Shown here: in pieces, positions 58,271-64,000 of the stretch
How positions within the stretch are numbered: position 1 is the stretch's first letter
Layout: each line of letters opens with the position of its first letter
NCBI GenBank assembly: GCA_000720375.1
Contig: JOAA01000012.1
Span: 124,001-188,000, forward strand
DNA from: Rhodococcus rhodnii
GTDB lineage: Bacteria; Actinomycetota; Actinomycetes; Mycobacteriales; Pseudonocardiaceae
Direction of reading: 5' to 3'
Length of the DNA: 64,000 nt
Translations under genes and position numbers: made by a program
Notes under the pieces: generated by a model
The model's database searches: none
What the model saw: the letters and a program-made list of their open reading frames with translations, nothing else
Told to the model about the DNA's origin: nothing

Positions 58271-58831
58271 GTGCTTCGACGCACAATCACAGGTGTCATG
58301 GTCGCCGCCGCGGCGGCCATGCCCGTCACGGTGGCCACCGCGGCTCCAGCCGCCGCGGCGCCGGCGATCCTGGCGACCCAGCTGACCTATAGCGACAGCC
58401 AGGCCACGCAGTACTCGAGCCAGATCGCCGCCGCTGTCCAGGTCTGGAACTCCAGCGTGACCAACGTCCAGATCCGCAAGGCGACCACGGGCCAGACGGC
58501 GAACATCCGGTTCATCGCCGACCCCGGCTGGCCACGGGCCCAGCTCGGTCCGGTCCGCCCCGGACGGCAGGTCACGATCTGGATGGGCAGGCAGGCGATC
58601 GACCAGGGGTACAACATCACCCGGATCGCTTCCCACGAAATGGGCCACAGCCTCGGCCTGCCGGACGTCAAGCCCGGCCCGTGCTCGTCGCTGATGTCCG
58701 GCTCGACGGGCGGCGTGAGCTGCACGAACCCGAACCCGAACGCCAGTGAGAAGGCTGCCGTTCAGCGCAACTACGCGGGTACGGCGCAGGTCGCCGACAC
58801 CAGCGTCATCCTCGAGGATGCCGCGTACTGA
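58271..58831 (+). CDS. Snapalysin-like secreted small metalloprotease (M7)
   Basis: GTG start after GCGAGGAGTAAATC. A signal peptide (about 1-30, MLRRTITGVMVAAAAAMPVT) precedes a 150-residue catalytic domain with the zinc motif HEMGHSLGLPD (near residue 120: HExxHxxGLPD), diagnostic of snapalysin/M7. The downstream CSSLMSG may be the Met-turn. It is an extracellular protease. The propeptide is very short. The 3' end is followed by a hairpin shared with the convergent response regulator gene. Confidence 0.93.
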   Translation: MLRRTITGVMVAAAAAMPVTVATAAPAAAAPAILATQLTYSDSQATQYSSQIAAAVQVWNSSVTNVQIRKATTGQTANIRFIADPGWPRAQLGPVRPGRQVTIWMGRQAIDQGYNITRIASHEMGHSLGLPDVKPGPCSSLMSGSTGGVSCTNPNPNASEKAAVQRNYAGTAQVADTSVILEDAAY

Positions 58832-58840
58832 CAGGTAAAA

Positions 58841-58888
58841 CCTCGTGAGTGTTTCGGCCGGTTCTAACCGGACGAAACACTCACGAGG
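58841..58888. terminator. Bidirectional hairpin terminator, related to 24811-24866
   Basis: Arms 58841-58863 and 58866-58888 pair over 23 bp with one mismatch and a 2-nt centre (CT). The core GTGAGTGTTTCGGCCGGTT is the same element as at 24811-24866. The stop codon of the minus-strand response regulator gene (58881-58883) lies inside the right arm. Confidence 0.82.
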
Positions 58889-59474
58889 GGTTCAGGATGG
58901 TGTCGGCTTTCAGCGCCGCCTGGGTGCGGCTGGGCACGCCGAGTTTCGCCAGCACGTTGCCGACGTGGACTTTCACCGTCCGTTCGGCAAGGCCCAGCTC
59001 GCTTGCGATGTCGCGATTGGACAGTCCACGGCCGAGCATGGCCAGTACGTCACGTTCCCGCGGCGTCAGCACCGGATGATTGATGGACAGGCTCATCGCC
59101 GCGGCCGGACTGATCACCGTCATTCCGCAGTGGACCGCGCGGACCGCAGAGGCGAGTTCCGATCCGGTGGAGTCCTTCAGCACGAAGCCGCCCGCGCCGA
59201 GACTCAACGCCTGGCGGATGTCCCTGTCCCGGCCAACGGTGGTGAGCATCAGCGTTTTGGTGACCGAGCCGATCCGCCGCAGCGTCTCCAGGCCGTCCAT
59301 CCCGGGCATGTAGAGATCGAGCAGGATCACGTCGATCTCGTCCAGTGCCTGGGCGATCAGCTCCTCGCCGGACGCGCACTGCGCGACGACCGTGATGTCC
59401 GAGTGAGCATTCAGGACGAAGGTCAGCCCTTCCCGGACCAGAGTGTGATCGTCGACCACCGCCACGCGGATCAT
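58881..59474 (-). CDS. NarL/LuxR-type response regulator
   Basis: The 197-residue protein has a receiver domain (residues 1-115) with the acidic pair Asp8-Asp9, phospho-acceptor Asp53 in VILLDLYMPGMD and Lys near residue 101 in GGFVLKDSTG. The C-terminal LuxR helix-turn-helix (about 133-190) contains LTPRERDVLAMLGRGLSNRD. It is the partner of the divergently encoded histidine kinase, 21 bp away. Confidence 0.94.
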   Translation of the reverse strand: MIRVAVVDDHTLVREGLTFVLNAHSDITVVAQCASGEELIAQALDEIDVILLDLYMPGMDGLETLRRIGSVTKTLMLTTVGRDRDIRQALSLGAGGFVLKDSTGSELASAVRAVHCGMTVISPAAAMSLSINHPVLTPRERDVLAMLGRGLSNRDIASELGLAERTVKVHVGNVLAKLGVPSRTQAALKADTILNPS

Positions 59475-59481
59475 CGGTCCA

Positions 59482-59494
59482 CCTTAACCTAAGG
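59482..59494. promoter_or_regulatory. Palindrome with overlapping divergent -10 boxes
   Basis: CCTTA-ACC-TAAGG (59482-59494) fills most of the 21-bp gap between a response regulator gene (minus) and its kinase gene (plus). TAACCT (59485-59490) lies 5 nt before the kinase GTG at 59496. On the minus strand TAGGTT (59491-59486) lies 11 nt before the ATG at 59474. Both promoters would be leaderless or nearly so and mutually exclusive. Confidence 0.5.
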
Positions 59495-59495
59495 C

Positions 59496-60446
59496 GTGCG
59501 ATCAAGGTGGCCGGCCGACGCCGGAATAGCGCTCATGGTGGCCGTATTATTCTGGGGCAGCGGTGTTTGGTCCACGACGTCGGCCATTCTGCTTGGTACC
59601 GCGCAGATCGCGCCGCTGCTGGCGCGCAGACGCGCGCCCGCAACAGTTCTGGTGGCGGTCACGGCCGCGACGGTCGTCCACGTGCTGCTCGGTTTGTCAG
59701 TGAATATTGGATACGTTCCCGTACTGATCGGCATCTACAGCGCGTCGAACAGGCTGTGGCTGTGCTCCGGCGCCGCACTGGCCATCGCTTCGGCGATGTC
59801 CACAGTAAAGGGACCGGTCAACGGCGGCATGCTGACGCTCGCGATTTCCGCTGTGGCGTGGACACTCGGCGTCGAGCGGCAGAAACACCTGTCCGAACGG
59901 GCGGAACTGGAGGCGGCGCATCGCCGTGAGCGCACGGCAATGCGCCTGCACGACACGCTCGGGCAGACCACGACCGTGATGTTGGTGCAGGCCGAGGCGT
60001 TGCGATCGGCCGGCACGCTGACCGAAGCGGAACGCGGCCGGGTGGACGCGATCCTTGCCGCTGGGCGGGAAGCGATGACCGAAGTCCGGCGGACACTGGC
60101 GGACCTGCGTGACGATGTGGTGCCGGACCGGGAAACCGACCTGTCTGAACTTGTTGAACGCTTGCGGCAAGCCGGACTCGTCCTCGACGACCTGCCGGAT
60201 GTGCCGGAGTGGGCGCACCGCGTTGTCGCAGAGGCATTGACCAACGTGCTCAGACACGCCGGACCGGGCACCAAGGCGACCGTGACTGTCAACGATGTCC
60301 ACGTCGAAGTCCGCAACCGGGTCCCGAGCGTGATCAGGCCGCGCGGCGCCGGTTACGGACTGTCCAGTTTGGAACGCCACTTCGGATCGCGGCTGGTGTA
60401 CGGCCGCCGCGGGCTGCACTGGGTGGTCCGCGTCTACTTTCCCTGA
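59496..60446 (+). CDS. Sensor histidine kinase (NarX/DesK-like, HisKA_3)
   Basis: The 316-residue kinase starts at GTG 59496. Several transmembrane helices (about residues 8-125) are followed by a dimerisation helix with phospho-acceptor His152 in MRLHDTLGQTTTVMLVQ. A short HATPase domain (about 225-316) has VAEALTNVLRHAGPG as the N box and RGAGYGLSSLERHF as the G-box remnant. It senses through its membrane part; signal unknown. Its 3' end overlaps the convergent deacetylase gene by 13 bp. Confidence 0.92.
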   Translation: MRSRWPADAGIALMVAVLFWGSGVWSTTSAILLGTAQIAPLLARRRAPATVLVAVTAATVVHVLLGLSVNIGYVPVLIGIYSASNRLWLCSGAALAIASAMSTVKGPVNGGMLTLAISAVAWTLGVERQKHLSERAELEAAHRRERTAMRLHDTLGQTTTVMLVQAEALRSAGTLTEAERGRVDAILAAGREAMTEVRRTLADLRDDVVPDRETDLSELVERLRQAGLVLDDLPDVPEWAHRVVAEALTNVLRHAGPGTKATVTVNDVHVEVRNRVPSVIRPRGAGYGLSSLERHFGSRLVYGRRGLHWVVRVYFP

Positions 60447-61180
60447 TACGTCAGCAGTTCGCGGACGGTGACGAACCGGTAGCCGTCCGCCTTCAACCGC
60501 TCGAGGATCGGACCCACGGCCCGCCGAGTCTGCTCGCGGCCGGCGTACATGCCGTGCAGCAGGATGATCGACCCCGGACGCACGTGCTGCACGGTGTAGT
60601 CGACGATCCGCGAGGCACTGGCGTCCACGTCCGGATAGGTGTTCGGCTCGACGTCCCACATGATCGTCTTGCGGTTGTGCTCGTCCAGGTAGTACGGCAG
60701 CGCCAGCAGTTTCTTGCCGTTCGGCGGGCGGAACGTGATCTCACCCTGGAAACCGGCGTCCCTGATCAGTTTGTCGGTCCGCTCGACCTCCTCGGCCACG
60801 AAGCCCGGCGTCACCAACACCATCCGCTCGTGCGAGTACGTGTGATTGCCCAGCTCGTGCCCGGCCGCGACGATCGACCGAGCCAGCTCGGGGTGTTTCG
60901 CCATATCCTGGCCCACCAGGTAGAACGTCGCGGGCACCTGGGCACGGGCGAGCACGTCCAGCAGCGGCTGAGTACCCGCGGGGTCCGGCCCGTCGTCGAA
61001 CGTCAGCGCGACGACTTTCTGTGTCGTGTCCACGCGGTCGGTGAGCCCGCCGAAGAACTGCCACGTCCGCGCACTGGTCAGCGCTTGCAGCCCGAACGTA
61101 CCCGCGACCAGCACCAACACCGTGACCACCGCGATGATCGTCCACCTGCGGGCGCGAGGGGATGAAGGAAGAACTCGCAC
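60434..61180 (-). CDS. Polysaccharide deacetylase (NodB-homology) membrane-anchored
   Basis: GTG start at 61180, 4 nt after the GH13 stop. The 248-residue protein has an N-terminal anchor helix (about residues 13-33) and a NodB domain: metal-site Asp in VVALTFDDGPDPAG, His pair in HELGNHTYSHERM and the RPPNGKK loop, with the catalytic-site IILLHGMYAG near the end. It removes acetyl groups from cell-wall or exogenous glycan. Third gene of a GH39-GH13-deacetylase unit. Confidence 0.92.
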   Translation of the reverse strand: MRVLPSSPRARRWTIIAVVTVLVLVAGTFGLQALTSARTWQFFGGLTDRVDTTQKVVALTFDDGPDPAGTQPLLDVLARAQVPATFYLVGQDMAKHPELARSIVAAGHELGNHTYSHERMVLVTPGFVAEEVERTDKLIRDAGFQGEITFRPPNGKKLLALPYYLDEHNRKTIMWDVEPNTYPDVDASASRIVDYTVQHVRPGSIILLHGMYAGREQTRRAVGPILERLKADGYRFVTVRELLTYQGK

Positions 61181-61184
61181 AGGG

Positions 61185-62555
61185 TCACTCTGGCAACCGG
61201 TCCTCCGACGCGGAAGCGGCAGAGGTACTAGTACCTAGGACAGTCCACACCGCCGTGTCCGGCGGCAGCAGGTCTCCCTCCAGCGGTCCGCTTTGATGCA
61301 GTGGGTAACCGGGGAATGTGATCGGCTGGTGGCCGGTGTTGAGCACGCACGCCACGTCACCACGCCGAAACGCCAGCACATCACGCCTTTCCGGCAACCA
61401 GTCGAACGGCTGGCCGACCAGGAAACGCTTACGCAGCGCGATTGCCTTGCGGTACATCGTGAGTGGTTCGGCGGGCATGGAGTCCCATGGCATCGGTGCC
61501 CGGAAACCGTCTCGGCCGCCGGGATCGCCGTTGTCCACTTCGGCGTTCCGCATGCCCAGTTCGTCACCCTGATAGATCCACGCCGAACCAGGGAGAGCGA
61601 ACGTGACCAGGGCTTTCGCCAGTGCGCGGCGCAGTCCGTATCGGCTTGCGACGCGCGGGAGGTCGTGACTGCCCAGCACCCATGTCGGCAGGGCGCCGAC
61701 CTTGCCGAGCGCCTCGATCGCCTGAGCCGCGGTGTCCTGCAGGAACTCCCACGGCGCCACGGCCCAGTCGAACTGGAAGACCTGGTGCAACCGGCCGGTG
61801 CTGACCCGGGAGGCGATCCGGTCCGGCGAACCCCAGAGTTCCCCGATGGCGACGCGGTCGTCGTACGAGTCCAGCACTTTGCGCCAGCGTCGGTGAATCG
61901 CCTCGGTTTCCGGCCGGTCCCAATGCGGGTGGATCGTCTGCGAGTCGACATCGGCGTAGTCCGGGTGCTTGGCCAGCCCGCCCGCGACGTCGATCCGGAC
62001 GCCCGCGAAGCCACGGTCCAGCCAGAATCGCAGGGTCTGGTCGAAGTCGTCGGCGATGTCCGGGTTCGTCCAGTTCAGATCCGGCTGCTGTGGACTGAAC
62101 AAGTGCAGGTACCACTGACCGTCCGGCGCCTGGGTCCACGCCGGGCCACCGAACATCGACTCCCAGCCGTTCGGCTCGGCGCGGAAGTGGTAGCGGGCCC
62201 GCTCGGGCCCGCCCCGCAAAGCCGCCTGGAACCAGGGATGTTCGGCCGACGTGTGGTTGGGCACGACATCGGCGATCAGCCGCAGCCCGAGCCGCCGCGC
62301 CGCGTCGACCAGCATGTCCACATCGGACAGTGAACCGTACAACGGGTCCACGGCACGGTGATCGGTGATGTCGTATCCGGAATCAGCCTGTGGTGACGGG
62401 TAGAACGGCGAGATCCAGACCGCGTCGGCCCCGAGGTCACGAACGTGGTCCAGTTTGGACCGCAGGCCGGGCAGATCGCCGATCCCGTCACCGTCGGAGT
62501 CGCGGTAACCACGCAGGTAGACGTGATAGCCCACCGCCTCCCGCCACCAGTTCAC
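61185..62555 (-). CDS. GH13 alpha-glucosidase/amylase-family enzyme
   Basis: GTG start at 62555, overlapping the GH39 stop (GTGA). The 456-residue protein has the GH13 motifs in order: GADAVWISPFYPSPQADSGY, DVVPNHTS, GVRIDVAGG (nucleophile Asp), IGELWG (acid/base Glu) and LGSHDLPRVA (transition-state Asp). There is no signal peptide, so it is cytoplasmic like alpha-glucosidases that process imported oligosaccharides. It is shorter than the usual 530-570 residues, with a reduced C-terminal beta domain. Confidence 0.92.
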   Translation of the reverse strand: MNWWREAVGYHVYLRGYRDSDGDGIGDLPGLRSKLDHVRDLGADAVWISPFYPSPQADSGYDITDHRAVDPLYGSLSDVDMLVDAARRLGLRLIADVVPNHTSAEHPWFQAALRGGPERARYHFRAEPNGWESMFGGPAWTQAPDGQWYLHLFSPQQPDLNWTNPDIADDFDQTLRFWLDRGFAGVRIDVAGGLAKHPDYADVDSQTIHPHWDRPETEAIHRRWRKVLDSYDDRVAIGELWGSPDRIASRVSTGRLHQVFQFDWAVAPWEFLQDTAAQAIEALGKVGALPTWVLGSHDLPRVASRYGLRRALAKALVTFALPGSAWIYQGDELGMRNAEVDNGDPGGRDGFRAPMPWDSMPAEPLTMYRKAIALRKRFLVGQPFDWLPERRDVLAFRRGDVACVLNTGHQPITFPGYPLHQSGPLEGDLLPPDTAVWTVLGTSTSAASASEDRLPE

Positions 62556-63985
62556 CGCGGGACCAGCTCGATCAGCGAGATGGACGGCATCGGTAGCGTG
62601 AAGGCCATCTCGACATCCGCCTCCACTTCAAGATCCTCACCGAACCGGGCCAGCTTGTCGGTCTCGCGCAACTGGTCCCATTGCTCCTCGGTCGGCCAGG
62701 CGGCACCGTCGCTCATCCGCCGCCACACCGCCGCGATGTTGGAATGGTGCTCGTCCACGCGGTGATGACGCAGGGAGTATTGGCCGGAGAGCCCGGTGAA
62801 CCGGAGGTTGACGGTTCGGTTCAGCGGTGCATGTCCGTCCATCTTGGATTGATCGAGGGTACCGTTCCAGACCAGGACCGCGACGCTGCCGTCGGGATCA
62901 CGCCCGGCCCACGCCTCGACCAACGACCCGGCGCCATCGCCGTGCGCCGAGACGTGGAGTTCTCGATCGCCCAGGCGCTCCAGCATCGCCAGTGCCCAGA
63001 ACCTCGGCTTGGCGAGATCGCCGACGGTGCGCAGGCCGAAACCGCCGTGCAGCAAGGACTCCGGGCGGCCGAGTTCCTCGAAGTGGTCGGACGCGACCCA
63101 GTATGACAGGGCTTCGATCCGGCCGGCCGCCGACCGCATTCCGCGTGCCAGGAACGCCGCGGCGAACACCGAGTCGTTGACCGGATGGAAGTGCCTCGGG
63201 CTGACACCCCATTCGGTCCACCAGATCGGCAGGCCTGGCCGCCCGTGCCGGGCGAGCTGGGGCCGGATGTCCAGCGGCGGGCTGCCGTAAGTATGCGTGG
63301 ACACGAAGTCGACCGGGGTATCCGAGTCTATTGTGGACAGCATCTCGTCGATCTGGCCGGCCGCGGCCGAAGCCGGACCGCCCACTTGCAGCGCGGGGTC
63401 GACATCCTTCACTGCCCGCGCGGTCACCTCGTACAGGCGCCAGAACTGGGCCGGTGTCCCGCTCCAGAACACGTCCAGGTTGGCTTCGTTCCAGACCTCG
63501 AAACTCCACTCGAACACTTCGGCGCGCCCGTAGCGTTCGATCAGGTGCCTGACCAAGGCACGGATCAAGCCCGCCCACCGGTCCCAGTCCTTCGGCGGGG
63601 AGATGATCGCCCGGTAGAAGAACACCGTTTTGGTCGGATCGGACGCCAGGTCCGCCGGCATGAAGGACAGTTCGACCACCGGCCGCAGGCCCAGGGACAG
63701 CAGCCGGTCGTAAATCCGGTCGACGCCGGTGAAGTCGTACACCGGCCGGCCATCGACTTCGCGGTAAACACCCACGTCATCGCACAGAATCCCGTGCGCC
63801 CGGACGGTCTGGACGCCGAAACTGTCCTTCGCCGCGACCAAAGCGGCCGCTAGCTCGGTGCCGATCGGACGGCCGCCGGTGGTCTCAGTGGACAACAGGT
63901 GTGACAGGTGCTCCGAGCCGATCATGGGCCGCCAAGGCCGTTGCAGCACACCGGCATCCGAGTCCGCGGCGACGACGAGGTCCAC
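62552..63985 (-). CDS. GH39-family glycosidase (beta-xylosidase/iduronidase-like), N-terminus may lie beyond window
   Basis: The first in-window start is GTG 63985, but the frame is open to the right edge (Asn-Gly-Ser-Ala-Gln precede it), so the true start may be outside. The 477 residues have the GH39 features: acid/base Glu in FEVWNEANLDVFW and nucleophile Glu in IWWTEWGVSP, with the barrel opening WRPMIGSEHLS and a C-terminal beta-sandwich after SVAVLVWNG. It removes beta-xylosyl or related units from plant-type glycans. It leads the GH13 and deacetylase genes with overlaps. Confidence 0.9.
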   Translation of the reverse strand: MDLVVAADSDAGVLQRPWRPMIGSEHLSHLLSTETTGGRPIGTELAAALVAAKDSFGVQTVRAHGILCDDVGVYREVDGRPVYDFTGVDRIYDRLLSLGLRPVVELSFMPADLASDPTKTVFFYRAIISPPKDWDRWAGLIRALVRHLIERYGRAEVFEWSFEVWNEANLDVFWSGTPAQFWRLYEVTARAVKDVDPALQVGGPASAAAGQIDEMLSTIDSDTPVDFVSTHTYGSPPLDIRPQLARHGRPGLPIWWTEWGVSPRHFHPVNDSVFAAAFLARGMRSAAGRIEALSYWVASDHFEELGRPESLLHGGFGLRTVGDLAKPRFWALAMLERLGDRELHVSAHGDGAGSLVEAWAGRDPDGSVAVLVWNGTLDQSKMDGHAPLNRTVNLRFTGLSGQYSLRHHRVDEHHSNIAAVWRRMSDGAAWPTEEQWDQLRETDKLARFGEDLEVEADVEMAFTLPMPSISLIELVPR

Positions 63986-64000
63986 TTGAGCCGATCCGTT

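Noticed and set aside
1..64000. CRISPR arrays, tRNA/rRNA genes, insertion sequences or prophage genes
   Set aside because: No regularly spaced repeats, cloverleaf sequences, transposase or phage structural motifs were seen on reading the window.

Overview
The window is about 64 kb of GC-rich chromosomal DNA with strong G/C preference at third codon positions, many GTG/TTG starts and short intergenic gaps. ECF sigma factors, LAL-type LuxR ATPases, a SARP regulator, TIGR03086/DinB proteins, DUF1707, snapalysin and DmdR/IdeR-type iron boxes point to an actinomycete, most likely of the order Pseudonocardiales (inference from gene families, not from a marker gene). Both ends cut through genes. No tRNA, rRNA, CRISPR array or transposase was seen.

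Layout. 1-5.3 kb (minus strand): a truncated solute-binding protein, a 3-methyladenine-glycosylase-like protein, two coupled CNNM/CBS membrane proteins and a TIGR03086 protein. 5.3-8.5 kb: a repeat-rich gap, a DUF1707 protein and a stand-alone molybdopterin oxidoreductase. 8.5-12.9 kb: a collapsed remnant of a LuxR-ATPase gene, an intact LuxR-ATPase gene, and then the most notable locus: a consensus-like promoter, a 29-residue ORF too short for ordinary gene calling, and a cytochrome P450 with an equivalent Shine-Dalgarno sequence. This has the layout of a P450-modified ribosomal peptide (RiPP) cluster. 13-24 kb: two ECF sigma loci, an amidohydrolase, an MFS/TetR pair, a GtrA protein, a P450 relic and a three-module lipoprotein. 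24-26 kb: a CxxC-rich protein and a secreted fibronectin-III protein sharing a perfect hairpin.

26-38 kb is a catabolic and accessory region. A PaaX-type regulator sits between two divergent operons. The left one holds a GNAT protein, a cyclase-family hydrolase and a ThDP-dependent decarboxylase/synthase, followed by an SDR. The right one holds an SDR, an amidohydrolase, a MaoC hydratase, an MFS carrier and an acyl-CoA ligase. Next come a methyltransferase-TetR operon under a near-perfect palindromic operator, an alpha/beta hydrolase fused to a LuxR helix-turn-helix, a second methyltransferase, a SARP, and a large ATPase that lacks the LuxR domain.

48.2-57.2 kb is an iron-acquisition region with two iron boxes. 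The first precedes a ferric-ion ABC transporter (binding protein, fused permease, ATPase) that is translationally coupled to an unusual adenylation-carrier-membrane acyltransferase fusion. The second precedes two FecCD permeases and a FecB-type lipoprotein and ends in a 20-bp-stem terminator. The right end carries an ADP-ribosylglycohydrolase, a snapalysin-like protease, a two-component system, and a polysaccharide deacetylase/GH13/GH39 operon.

Across the window several genes look leaderless: a TAnnnT -10 box lies about 5-7 nt before the start codon, in some cases on both strands from overlapping -10 boxes. Two dispersed repeat families (a hairpin terminator, and a GTGTCCACCACT/GGTGGACAC-bounded modular repeat) each occur twice.
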